Positions 31,358 through 39,144 of a DNA stretch of 64,000 bases are shown one piece after another (positions within the stretch are counted from its first letter, which is position 1; each line of letters begins with the position of its first letter). Source of the DNA: Micromonospora echinaurantiaca. Its GTDB lineage: Bacteria; Actinomycetota; Actinomycetes; Mycobacteriales; Micromonosporaceae. Made by a program: the position numbers and the translations under genes. Under the pieces are notes generated by a model. The model was given only the letters and a program-made list of their open reading frames with translations, searched no databases and was not told the origin of the DNA. The stretch is from the NCBI RefSeq assembly GCF_900090235.1, contig NZ_LT607750.1:2492501-2556500 (forward strand), given 5' to 3'.

Positions 31358-31369
31358 ACAGATGCTTCC

Positions 31370-31396
31370 TGTCAGCAATCGGGGCGCTGCTCCGCT
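31370..31396 (+). promoter_or_regulatory. Possible ECF41-type promoter of the oxidoreductase gene
   Basis: TGTCAGC at 31370-31376 and CGCT 16 bases later partly resemble the ECF41 consensus as I recall it (TGTCACA, 16 bases, CGTC). The match at the -10 position is poor. Support comes mainly from the adjacent ECF41-like sigma gene. Confidence 0.3.
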
Positions 31397-31433
31397 CAAC
31401 TCGCGGGAGCAAGCGAACAGACAGGAGCGACAT

Positions 31434-32690
31434 ATGAAGCACCGCATCGTCGTCCTCGGCGCCGGCTACGCCGGGGCCTTCGTGGCCGGGAACCTGGCCC
31501 GCCGGCTGTCCCCGGCGGACGCCGAGGTCACCGTGGTCAACGCCGAGCCGGACTTCGTCCAGCGGCTGCGGCTGCACCAGCTCGCGGCCGGCCAGGAAGT
31601 CGAGGCTCCACAGCTCGCCGACGTCTTCGCCGGCACGGGGATCCGGCTGCGCCTGGCCCGGGTCACCGCCGTCGACCCGGAGCGCCGGGTCGTCGCCGTT
31701 GCCGACGCCGACGGTGGTGGCGAGCTGGGCTACGACACGCTTCTCTACGCGCTCGGCAGCCACGGCGACCACCGCGGCGTCCCCGGCGTGGCCGAGCACG
31801 CCTTCGACATCGCCGCCCGGCCTTCGGCGCTGCGCCTGCGCGAGCGCCTGGACAGCCTGGGCAGGCGGGGCGAAGGCGAAGGGGGGAGGGTGCTGGTCGT
31901 CGGCGACGGGTTGACCGGCATCGAGACCGCCGCGGAGATCGCCGAATCCCGGCCCGGCCTGTCGGTGGCGCTGATCGCCCACGGCGAGCTGGGCGCCCGG
32001 CTCTCCGCCGGCGCCCGCGGCCACCTGCGCCGGGCCTGCGACCGGCTGGGCATCACCGTCCTGGAGCACACCAGCGTCGAAGCGGTCGAAGCAGCGCGGG
32101 TGCGGTGCGCCGACGGCACCGCCCTGGCGTCCGACGCCACTGTGTGGGCGGCCGGGTTCGCGGTCAACCCCATCGCGGCGGCGAGCGGGCTGGAGGTCAC
32201 CGGGAACGGCCGGATCGTCGTCGATCGCACCATGCGATCCGTCTCGCACCCGAACGTCTACGCCGTCGGCGACAGCGCCCACGCCATCGGCGACAACGGT
32301 CTGCCGCTGCCGATGTCCTGTGCGTCGGCCGGCTACACCGGCAAGCAGGCCATCGAGGCGATCGTGGGACGCCTGACCGGCCGTACGATCGCGACCACCA
32401 AGCTGGTCTACCCGGGTAACCACATCAGCCTCGGGCGGCGGGACGGGATCCTGCAGCTGGTCGACGACGAAGCGCGAGCGAAGCCGACGTACCTGGGCGG
32501 CCGGAGGGCGGCGCGGATCAAGGCGGGCATCCTCAGGCTCTCGCTGTGGGCCACCTCGCACCCGACCTTCGGCATGCCCAAGCGCCGGCGCCGCCTGGTC
32601 GCCGCGCCGGGTGCGTTCGCCGGGGAGGGGGCACGAGCCGCTGGGCCGGGCGCGGGAGCATCCGTTCGGGGCGGTCGCGTGGCCGCCTAG
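31434..32690 (+). CDS. NAD(P)/FAD-dependent oxidoreductase, NDH-2-like
   Basis: 418 residues from ATG 31434, which follows CAGGAG. FAD site V-V-L-G-A-G-Y-A-G near residues 6-14; NAD(P)H site V-L-V-V-G-D-G-L-T-G-I-E-T-A near 152-165; second FAD motif V-Y-A-V-G-D-S-A near 275-282. The order and length match type II NADH dehydrogenases and related pyridine-nucleotide-disulfide oxidoreductases. No clear C-terminal amphipathic membrane helix is visible, though the last 40 residues are basic. It lies ten bases before the ECF41-type sigma gene, which is typical: these sigma factors usually neighbour an oxidoreductase they control. Confidence 0.88.
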   Translation: MKHRIVVLGAGYAGAFVAGNLARRLSPADAEVTVVNAEPDFVQRLRLHQLAAGQEVEAPQLADVFAGTGIRLRLARVTAVDPERRVVAVADADGGGELGYDTLLYALGSHGDHRGVPGVAEHAFDIAARPSALRLRERLDSLGRRGEGEGGRVLVVGDGLTGIETAAEIAESRPGLSVALIAHGELGARLSAGARGHLRRACDRLGITVLEHTSVEAVEAARVRCADGTALASDATVWAAGFAVNPIAAASGLEVTGNGRIVVDRTMRSVSHPNVYAVGDSAHAIGDNGLPLPMSCASAGYTGKQAIEAIVGRLTGRTIATTKLVYPGNHISLGRRDGILQLVDDEARAKPTYLGGRRAARIKAGILRLSLWATSHPTFGMPKRRRRLVAAPGAFAGEGARAAGPGAGASVRGGRVAA

Positions 32691-32700
32691 GGTGGGCCGC

Positions 32701-33657
32701 GTGGACAGCACCGCCGCCGATCGGTTCGACACCGATCGGTTCGAGGCCAGCCGGAACCGGCTGGCCTCGCTGGCGTACCGGCTGCTGGGCTCCGCCGCGG
32801 ACGCCGAGGACGCCGTGCAGGATGCGTTCCTGCACTGGCAGGCCGCCGACCGGCGGCGGATCAGGGTGCCGGAAGCATGGCTGACCAAGGTCGTCACCAA
32901 CCTGTGCCTCGACCGGCTCCGCTCGGCACAGGCCCGCCGCGAACGCAGCGTCGGCTCCTGGCTGCCCGAACCGCTCCTCGACGGCGATCCGATGCTCGGC
33001 CCGGCCGACACTGTCGAGCAGCGCGAATCGGTCTCCCTGGCCGTGCTGACTCTCCTGGAGCGTCTGGCGCCCGTCGAGCGGGCCGTCTACCTCCTGCGCG
33101 AGGCGTTCTCCTACAGCCACGCCGAGATCGCCGAGATCCTCGACATCACCGAGTCCGCAAGCCAGCAGCACCTGCACCGGGCCCGGCACCGCATCACCGC
33201 CGCGCGCCGCCGCGGCAGCGGCGACGTCGATCCGGCGTCCGCCCGCAGGATCGTCGAGGAGTTCCTCGCCGCCGCCTACTCGGGTCGCACCGAACGGCTG
33301 GTGGAGCTGCTCACCGACGACGCGACCGCGATCTCGGACGGCGCCGGCCTGACCGGGACGCTGCTGCGGTACGACACTGCCCAGCGCATCGCCGCCGTCG
33401 CCCGGGCCGGCTTCAAACCCACGCCCGCGAAACGGCGGCTCGCCGGCGGCACGCCCGCCATCCACTACGCGCTCCTCAACGGCGCTCCCGCCATCGTCTT
33501 CGTACTCGACGACCGGGTCGTCGGCGCCGTGGCGTTCGACGTCACCGACGGCAGGATCGCAACCGTGCGCGGCATCGCCGCCCCCACCCGCCTCGTCCGC
33601 CTCTCCGAAGCCTGGCGGCGGCACGAACCGGCCCCGCCGCTCATCCCTCAGTGGTGA
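32701..33657 (+). CDS. ECF41-type sigma factor with C-terminal SnoaL-like domain
   Basis: 318 residues from GTG 32701, with AGGGTGG upstream. Region 2 (about 10-80: L-A-Y-R-L-L-G-S-A-A-D-A-E-D-A-V-Q-D-A-F) and region 4 (about 115-170: S-Y-S-H-A-E-I-A-E-I-L-D-I-T-E-S-A-S-Q-Q-H) are joined by the WLPEPL linker typical of ECF41. The C-terminal 130 residues form the SnoaL_2-like domain that replaces an anti-sigma factor in this group. The usual DGGGR element reads S-D-G-A-G-L and the NPDKL element reads A-P-T-R-L, so the control interface may differ. Ten bases separate it from the oxidoreductase gene. No anti-sigma gene is present. Confidence 0.9.
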   Translation: MDSTAADRFDTDRFEASRNRLASLAYRLLGSAADAEDAVQDAFLHWQAADRRRIRVPEAWLTKVVTNLCLDRLRSAQARRERSVGSWLPEPLLDGDPMLGPADTVEQRESVSLAVLTLLERLAPVERAVYLLREAFSYSHAEIAEILDITESASQQHLHRARHRITAARRRGSGDVDPASARRIVEEFLAAAYSGRTERLVELLTDDATAISDGAGLTGTLLRYDTAQRIAAVARAGFKPTPAKRRLAGGTPAIHYALLNGAPAIVFVLDDRVVGAVAFDVTDGRIATVRGIAAPTRLVRLSEAWRRHEPAPPLIPQW

Positions 33658-33781
33658 CCGGACGCCGGCCGCGGCCAAGCGCGGTACCAGCGCTGCAGTG
33701 ACTAGGAGCCGTCCGCGAGGGTGACCCGGTCGCGGGCCGATCACCCGCCCTCCGGCGCATGCTCGTGACCTGTATCGGGCC

Positions 33782-33815
33782 ATTGTCGGATTACCGGTAA
33801 CAGCAATCCGACAAT
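33782..33815. repeat. 11-bp perfect inverted repeat
   Basis: ATTGTCGGATT (33782-33792) and its exact reverse complement (33805-33815) with a 12-base spacer, in an AT-richer stretch. It could be a terminator for the sigma gene, an operator, or an end of a lost element. Confidence 0.7.
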
Positions 33816-33977
33816 CCGAGCGGGCAATCAGGACAAATTGACTGCACACCATAATGACTGTTCTTGTGCGTAATGACTCGGGCTGGTGTAACGAGCCCCC
33901 GTCGGCCGCCGGCTGACGAGTACGTGTTGAGTGACCTCTCGATGCCACTGGTTCTGCTACCGAAATGCCAGCGGAAG

Positions 33978-33992
33978 TGACACGAAGTGTCA
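33978..33992. repeat. Short palindrome TGACAC-GAA-GTGTCA
   Basis: A perfect 6-bp inverted repeat with a three-base spacer at the beginning of the broken reading frame. It has operator-like form, but its partner is unknown. Confidence 0.45.
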
Positions 33993-34360
33993 GCGAGCAT
34001 TTGGCGTGGAGCGTCAGTCGGGCAGGTCGTCAATCAACCGGAGGCTGAGGGCCACGTCCGGTTCGAGATGGAAGGGACAATTCCGCTCCCGATCGTCGTC
34101 CTCGCTGTTGCGTGACGCGTCGAGGTCTTCCTGACCAACGGCAGCGGCGTTGCGGTCAGCGCCGTCCCGATCCATCAGGAACTGATCGAGAAGTTCACCC
34201 CCGAGCAGGCGTCACTGGCGCTGAGGTCGTTCACGAACCCCGACGTCGTCGCCAAGCTGCACCGGCCGCTGTCCCAACAGAAGTGGGCCAGCTCCTTCAG
34301 ATCATCGGGCACAAGCTCACCGGCCGCAACGAGCGCGAGCTGTTCGACGCCATTCAGGCC
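33987..34360 (+). pseudogene. Broken gene of unknown identity
   Basis: From GTG 33987 a protein-like frame (GQVVNQPEAEGHVRFEMEG) runs to an in-frame TGA at 34113, then continues protein-like in the same frame (VEVFLTNGSG, then FTPEQASLALRSFTNPD). Around 34280 the protein-like signal moves to another frame (GQLLQIIGHKLTGRNERE) before meeting the CBM2 remnant. One stop and one frameshift therefore separate three conserved-looking pieces. I do not recognise the family. Confidence 0.5.
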
Positions 34361-34362
34361 TT

Positions 34363-34533
34363 CGGCAGATCACCCAGTCCTGGAACGCCACGCTGACCGT
34401 CGCTGGCTCGGCGGTGACGGCGCGCAACGTGTCGTACAACGGCAACCTGGGTGCCGGTGCGAGCACCACCTTCGGCTTCATCGGCACCGGCAGCCCCGGC
34501 GGCGCGCCGACCATGAGCTGTACGGCCGGCTGA
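34363..34533 (+). pseudogene. C-terminal fragment of a family 2 carbohydrate-binding module
   Basis: The frame reads I-T-Q-S-W-N-A-T-L, then V-S-Y-N-G-N-L-G-A-G-A-S-T-T-F-G-F-I-G-T-G-S, ending C-T-A-G-stop. This is the usual end of CBM2 domains on secreted cellulases, xylanases and chitinases (W-N-A, N-G-x-L/I, F-G-F-x-G, terminal Cys). Only about the last 55 residues remain; neither the rest of the domain nor an enzyme is present upstream in frame. Confidence 0.75.
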
Positions 34534-34590
34534 GCGGCGGGTGAGGCGCGCGGTCGAGCATTCCGCCGGATGCCCGACCACCGGCCGGCG

Positions 34591-35631
34591 TCACGCGTTG
34601 CGTGCCCGTCGCCTGGCCGCCCGGAACGCCACCGCGGCGTCCTGGTGCACATCCCAGATCCAGGGGATCTCCTCCGCGTACGGTCCGATCGCCTCGAACA
34701 CCGCCCGTGCCTGTGCGTGCCGGTTGGCGCGGTACAGGCCGTACGCCAGGAAATTCAGATCGTGATACCACATGGCATGCTGGCGATCGGCCGCGGCGAA
34801 CCAACGCCCCAGGGCGTTGTCCAACTCGGCGTGGTAGATCGGGTTCTGCAGCCAGGTGCGGTAGACATGCTGCCCTGCACGGACGCCTTCGCGGTCGAGC
34901 ACCCACAGCCCCCACTCGGCGTTCGCCTGTACGGGCAGGATGTGCAACGGCGACCCCGGGGGCGCCGCGGCCGCCACGGACCGGGCGAACGCGAACATCT
35001 CCCGGTGCGAGCCGCGCCACTTCTGGCACAGGTACATCAGGCGGAAGTTGTGCGCCTCCCGGTGGAACGGATCCCGGGCGATCACCTCCGCCCAGCACCG
35101 GTCGAAATCCGACCGGCTGCCGCCGAGGGCCGTGATCAGCAGGAGCAGCACCGCCCAGGGCGTCGGGTCCTGCGGGGCGAGCCGGGCGGCCCGGTGGCAG
35201 AGCGGCACCGCCATCAGGAGAGTCTGGTGGAACTCCTCGAATCTCCCGGCACCCACGGACTTCGCCCAGCCGCTGCCCCGCACCTCCCAGGCACGGGCGA
35301 TCAGCGATCGAGCGCGCATCAGCACCGCGTCCGGGTTCTCCGGCTCATCCAGACACCATCGGTCGGGCCAGGCGTCGGACACGTCCAACCGCTGTCGCCG
35401 CGGCCGACGTCCGGCGGCGCCGGTCGCCCACCGGACGTTCGTGACGGATTCCGCCAGGACCCAGAGATGGCGTGCTCGACGGTCGAAGTCGGTGCGGTGT
35501 GCCGCCAACAGGTCGCGGGCGGCGGTCCAGTCGCCCCCGGCGACCGCGTCGCAGGTCGCCCGCAGTGCCGCATCGTCCTGCGCCGGATGGAGATCCAACT
35601 TTGAGTTCGGATCCTGGTGGAAGAGTCGCAC
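34591..35631 (-). CDS. Helical-repeat (TPR/DUF4034-like) protein
   Basis: 346 residues from GTG 35631. The body is all-helical with repeated pairs such as A-A-L-R-A-T-C-D-A-V-A-G-G-D-W-T-A-A-R-D-L-L, C-H-R-A-A-R-L-A-P-Q-D-P-T-P-W-A-V-L, and A-R-A-V-F-E-A-I-G-P. These recall tetratricopeptide-like folds and the actinobacterial DUF4034 group. No signal peptide or membrane segment. Unlike its right-hand neighbours its base composition is typical of the chromosome. No functional partner is adjacent; function unknown. Confidence 0.65.
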   Translation of the reverse strand: MRLFHQDPNSKLDLHPAQDDAALRATCDAVAGGDWTAARDLLAAHRTDFDRRARHLWVLAESVTNVRWATGAAGRRPRRQRLDVSDAWPDRWCLDEPENPDAVLMRARSLIARAWEVRGSGWAKSVGAGRFEEFHQTLLMAVPLCHRAARLAPQDPTPWAVLLLLITALGGSRSDFDRCWAEVIARDPFHREAHNFRLMYLCQKWRGSHREMFAFARSVAAAAPPGSPLHILPVQANAEWGLWVLDREGVRAGQHVYRTWLQNPIYHAELDNALGRWFAAADRQHAMWYHDLNFLAYGLYRANRHAQARAVFEAIGPYAEEIPWIWDVHQDAAVAFRAARRRARNA

Positions 35632-35842
35632 CGCACGACCGTACTGGTCTCAGGTCGGCTGCCCGGTCCGGGGCCGGCTCGATCAGCCGCCGCCGCGTCT
35701 TTCGGATGAGCGGACGGCGTATCCGCGGTTCAAGCGGCCGTTGTCTGCGCGGGGTCACTTCCACTGACACTTCCGTGTCATTCAACAGGATGCGATGCCG
35801 GCGCCGACGAGTGGTTGACTGACTGTCCGGTGGTGCTTGACT

Positions 35843-36523
35843 TCAGCACGGCACCCTGGCGAGGACAACGTGATCTTTGCGGACGTCGCCGACCATGGCG
35901 AATTCGGCCCGGTCGACATCGCAGCAGAAGCGGAGGTCGTTGGAAAGATCAACACGTTCGGACGCGGGTAGCTGTGCATAGCCACGAGCATGCTCGGCGG
36001 CGCCGTCCATGATGCCAGCGACCAGATCTGCCCGTCGCGGCGCTGACCCGTTGAGAAGGCCGCTCAGGTAGGTCGCACAGGCCCAGTCCTCGGCGGTCCT
36101 CCCGGTGCAGATGAGTGTGCACGGAGTCGCGGCGTGGTTGCTCGCGATCCAGCGGGCGGTGGCACCGACATTCCTCGCTGACACCGCGAGCAGCGCCGTC
36201 GGTTTTGGACACCGGGCTAGCCCGAGCGTGCCGTTCGATGTCGTCTGAATCAGACGCTGGCCGTCAAGCCGCGCCACCGACATCTCGAACGGCGAGTTCC
36301 CGAAGTTGAAATCCACGGGCTTGAGGCCGTTGGCCTCCCCGACCAGAAGGCGGTCGGGGAGTAGCCGCCGGAGAGCTCGGCCGACCTCGAGTGACGGGGC
36401 GCAGGCTATCTCGGTCACGCCACGCTCGAAGGCAACCGCAGCCGTGGTGAAAGCCCGAATCACATCGATGACGACTACGACCCCGCCGGTCGGAATTTCG
36501 GCATCCATACCTACGATCGACAC
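35843..36523 (-). CDS. 2-phosphosulfolactate phosphatase (ComB) family protein
   Basis: 226 residues from GTG 36523 (ATG 36508 is also possible). ComB signatures: V-V-V-I-D-V-I-R-A-F-T-T-A-A near 16-29 with the conserved D20; G-E-A-N-G-L-K-P-x-x-F-x-F-G-N-S-P near 62-78; Q-T-T-S-N-G-T near 93-99. The classical enzyme hydrolyses 2-phosphosulfolactate in coenzyme M biosynthesis; actinobacterial copies occur without that pathway and may act on other phosphate esters. GC content is visibly lower than in the housekeeping genes, and it lies next to an integrase relic, suggesting acquisition. Confidence 0.8.
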   Translation of the reverse strand: MSIVGMDAEIPTGGVVVVIDVIRAFTTAAVAFERGVTEIACAPSLEVGRALRRLLPDRLLVGEANGLKPVDFNFGNSPFEMSVARLDGQRLIQTTSNGTLGLARCPKPTALLAVSARNVGATARWIASNHAATPCTLICTGRTAEDWACATYLSGLLNGSAPRRADLVAGIMDGAAEHARGYAQLPASERVDLSNDLRFCCDVDRAEFAMVGDVRKDHVVLARVPC

Positions 36524-36536
36524 AGCACCGGATCAT

Positions 36537-36950
36537 TCATCGTAGAAAGCCGGCCTGCAAGAAAGTTCTCGCAGCGAGATCCGGCGCACTGTCGCCGGCC
36601 GAGCCGCGAGTGCCGGCTATGGTCCGGGAGGCCATGTAGGCGGCGAGGATGTGGTTGTGGTGGCGGTCGACGTTCTTGCGGGCTCGGTCGCAGCGCATGG
36701 TGGTTGACGGATCGGCGTGGCGGGCGGCGGTCTGGACGTCACGGAGGCTGACGCCGGCGTCGAGCATGGTGGTGACGAAGGTGTGGCGCAGCATGTGGGG
36801 GTGCATCCGCGGCATTCGGATCCCTGCGGCGTGGCCGAGGTGCTTGAGCCGGCGGCTGGCGGTGTGCGGGTCCATCCGCCTGCCGTGGGTGTTGCGCAGG
36901 ATCGGTCCGGCACGCCCGTCGACGATCCGGTCGTTCGGGTTCGAGGACTC
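36537..36950 (-). pseudogene. Tyrosine recombinase (integrase) C-terminal relic
   Basis: Readable from about 36950 (N-D-R-I-V-D-G-R-A-G-P-I-L-R-N) to the stop at 36537. The C-terminal catalytic block is recognisable: H-P-H-M-L-R-H-T-F, then A-A-R-H-A-D-P-S-T-T. The nucleophile position reads M-R-C-D-R-A-R-K-N where the family has R-Y-D-R, so the catalytic tyrosine is cysteine. The N-terminal half, including the core-binding domain and first catalytic arginine, is missing; the part upstream of 36950 is out of frame. It is a dead integrase, about 60 bases past the end of the unknown 459-residue gene. Confidence 0.75.
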
Positions 36951-36998
36951 TGCTGGCGGTGATGATCAGCGCTTCGGACTGCAGGTGACCCAGTCCAG

Positions 36999-38378
36999 TT
37001 AGGATGAGGCGCGCCCAAGGCGTCGGGCCAGCACGCGGTTACGGCGCTGTTCCGTGGTCTCGCCCGGTTGGGCTTCCTCAAACAAGAGAGCGTGCTGGGT
37101 CCGCGCCTTGAGCGCGCCGCGCTTCGCCCGCTCGGAGAAAATGGTGCTGGTGGCCTGGGCCGCGTTCGAGACGGCTGCGGCTGCCGTTCCCACCAACAAT
37201 CCTCGGAGTCCGTCGAAAGCTGCTCCGGTAGCTCCGCCCATTACGCCGAATGTCATGGACCGAGCCGCGCCAGAGAACGGAGCGGAGCGAGCCTTCCTCA
37301 GTTCCGATGTAGTCTGGCTCGCTACCCCTGCCATATGATTGCGCAGCTGGCGCTGAGTGGCCGTATCGGTCATACCGCCTTCAGTCATCACCTTTAGCTC
37401 TGCCAGCGCCTCACGCAGTGACTGGCGCCATGCCTCCAGCACTTCGGAATCGCGTCGGAGACTTACCACCTCGCGTACTGGGAGATCGTTCAAGGCTGGC
37501 AGATGTACCGTTGCCAAGCTCTGCAGAAGCATGAATTCAAGATCCGCGTCGACGTGCCCCAGCCCATGCTGCGCCAACAGCAGGTAGTACCCTAGATGCT
37601 GCGCGGACGGCAGCCAGACGTCGGTTGCGGGCATCAGCTGACTGAATAGAAACCGCGGAAGGTCAAGACTCACCGCATGGAACATGTCGTGAGTGCTGAG
37701 CTCTACATAGTGGAGATGCTCCCGAAACCGCTGGGCACGTTTGCGGTTGGCGCGCTCGGGCTGATTCGGCCTGCCAACCCAATCGACCGGTCGCCCCAAG
37801 AAGCTCTCCTGGAGTTCGTCAAACAGCTCTAGGAGCGCCCTGCGCCCGTCCGGGCTCTGACAGATGATGTCGAGACACTTCTCTTCCGCGTCGTGCACGC
37901 TGGGAAACTCGCGATAGTTCGGCGGTTCCAGTCTGACCACATCTGCTTCTACCAGCGCGCCGAACTGATGCCAGAATTCGAGGGCGCCGCGCAACACAAC
38001 GGAGCGCTGATTCGGCGCTCCGCCGTCTGAGATGCCGATGATCGGATCGTAAAGTGCAACGCCGTGCCCGTAGAGTAGGGCCTGTCGGAGATCTTCGCTG
38101 ACAACTGCAGTCCGTGGCGGCCGACGGGGGCCAAACATTGTCAGACCGCCAAAATTGTAATACATCTCCGACTCGAAGAGAGCCGGATGAAGCTCGTTCG
38201 GCGGGGCGGTCGGACTCTCCTTGCCGGCATAGTAGACAGCCAATCTGCCATCTAGCCAGGTAAGCCGGTCCGGATTCAGTGCTTCACGCCAGAGCGCCTT
38301 GTTGCGCTCGCCATCGCCGAGTAAATCGGCGATCGTGGCACCGAGCGCCTCTTCTATAATTAGTTCGCGTTCGTCCAC
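36999..38378 (-). CDS. Unrecognised 459-residue protein
   Basis: Start set at GTG 38378; a TTG at 38438 would add 20 residues. I do not recognise any domain. The body (1-370) is mixed alpha/beta without membrane segments; it is rich in Glu, Arg and aromatic residues, for example F-E-S-E-M-Y-Y-N-F-G-G-L and E-L-S-T-H-D-M-F-H-A-V. Residues about 395-430 form a glycine/alanine-rich hydrophobic stretch (M-T-F-G-V-M-G-G-A-T-G-A-A-F) that could insert into membranes. The last 30 residues are charged. Its base composition is clearly less GC-rich than the surroundings, and it adjoins an integrase relic, so it is probable cargo of a lost element. Confidence 0.6.
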   Translation of the reverse strand: MDERELIIEEALGATIADLLGDGERNKALWREALNPDRLTWLDGRLAVYYAGKESPTAPPNELHPALFESEMYYNFGGLTMFGPRRPPRTAVVSEDLRQALLYGHGVALYDPIIGISDGGAPNQRSVVLRGALEFWHQFGALVEADVVRLEPPNYREFPSVHDAEEKCLDIICQSPDGRRALLELFDELQESFLGRPVDWVGRPNQPERANRKRAQRFREHLHYVELSTHDMFHAVSLDLPRFLFSQLMPATDVWLPSAQHLGYYLLLAQHGLGHVDADLEFMLLQSLATVHLPALNDLPVREVVSLRRDSEVLEAWRQSLREALAELKVMTEGGMTDTATQRQLRNHMAGVASQTTSELRKARSAPFSGAARSMTFGVMGGATGAAFDGLRGLLVGTAAAAVSNAAQATSTIFSERAKRGALKARTQHALLFEEAQPGETTEQRRNRVLARRLGRASS

Positions 38379-38496
38379 TGACTTGACGCCCCGGTCTCGA
38401 ACAGTCGAAATGCCACCTTGGTGCAGTACAGCACACAAGAGGCCCCGAGCGTGTCACCGTTCGCGGTGGACTTCTTCGCGTACCCGCTCCGAAAGG

Positions 38497-39078
38497 TCAA
38501 CGGCGCACCCGATAGCGCAGGTGAAGCACCCGGTTGCCCTGAATCACCACGTCAGGATCCTCCAACAGGTGCTGCGCGTGGACCGACCCGAAGTAGCGCT
38601 TGCCGGACCCGAACACGACGGGTACGACGTCCATGCGCACCTCGTCGACCAGGCCCGCGGCAAGCACCTGGCCACCGACGTCGCCAGCGGCGACCTCGAC
38701 CACGCGGTCACCCGCAAGCTCCTGCGCCTTGGCCACGGCTGCCTCGACACCGTCGATGAAGTGGAACGGCGCCGCCGGGTCCCAGCCCTCGGGCTCCGGC
38801 CGGTGCGTCACGACGACCACGTGGTCGACCCCGCCTGGAGGCTTCCCGTCCCAGCCGTCCGTCAGGTCGAAGACGTGGCGGCCGACGACTGTCGCCCCGA
38901 TCTGGTCCCAGTACGCCCGGGTGTAGTCGTAGGACGTCTGCGACACCGTCAGCTCGCCGCTGGAGTCCAACGGGACGTCGCCGCTGGACAACCAGTCGAA
39001 CAGCGGTCCGGGCTGGTCATTCTCGTCCGCGATGAAGCCGTCCACCGACACCGAGCTGTACATGACTACCTTGCCCAT
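38497..39078 (-). CDS. Dihydrofolate reductase-like (RibD C-terminal) protein
   Basis: 193 residues from ATG 39078. It begins V-V-M-Y-S-S-V-S-V-D-G-F-I-A-D, the standard start of the RibD_C/DHFR-like family, followed by G-R-H-V-F-D, V-V-V-T-H-R, and the C-terminal D-E-V-R-M-D-V-V-P-V-V-F-G-S-G-K-R-Y-F. Family members reduce pterin- or deazaflavin-like substrates with NADPH; most stand-alone copies have no known substrate. The AraC-type gene upstream on the same strand ends 66 bases before it, a pairing common in actinomycetes. Confidence 0.88.
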   Translation of the reverse strand: MGKVVMYSSVSVDGFIADENDQPGPLFDWLSSGDVPLDSSGELTVSQTSYDYTRAYWDQIGATVVGRHVFDLTDGWDGKPPGGVDHVVVVTHRPEPEGWDPAAPFHFIDGVEAAVAKAQELAGDRVVEVAAGDVGGQVLAAGLVDEVRMDVVPVVFGSGKRYFGSVHAQHLLEDPDVVIQGNRVLHLRYRVRR

Positions 39079-39144
39079 GGGGCGCTCCTCTGCTGTGGGA
39101 TGCCCCCATATTGGCGTGTCATGAGCCGTCGCTCTTGTAAGAAA

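Larger units (their letters stand above)
33658..34590. other. Gene-poor decayed region
   Basis: About 930 bases without an intact gene. The first 300 bases are noticeably less GC-rich and hold an 11-bp inverted repeat at 33782-33815. The middle contains a broken reading frame (33987-34360) and the end holds the C-terminal tail of a carbohydrate-binding module. It looks like a graveyard of acquired genes. Confidence 0.7.

Noticed and set aside
33791..34033. Small minus-strand ORF of 80 codons in the decayed region
   Set aside because: No ribosome site, no protein-like pattern, and it overlaps the inverted repeat.
35843..36523. Coenzyme M biosynthesis from the ComB-like gene
   Set aside because: No ComA, ComC or other pathway genes are near; actinobacterial ComB homologues occur without that pathway.
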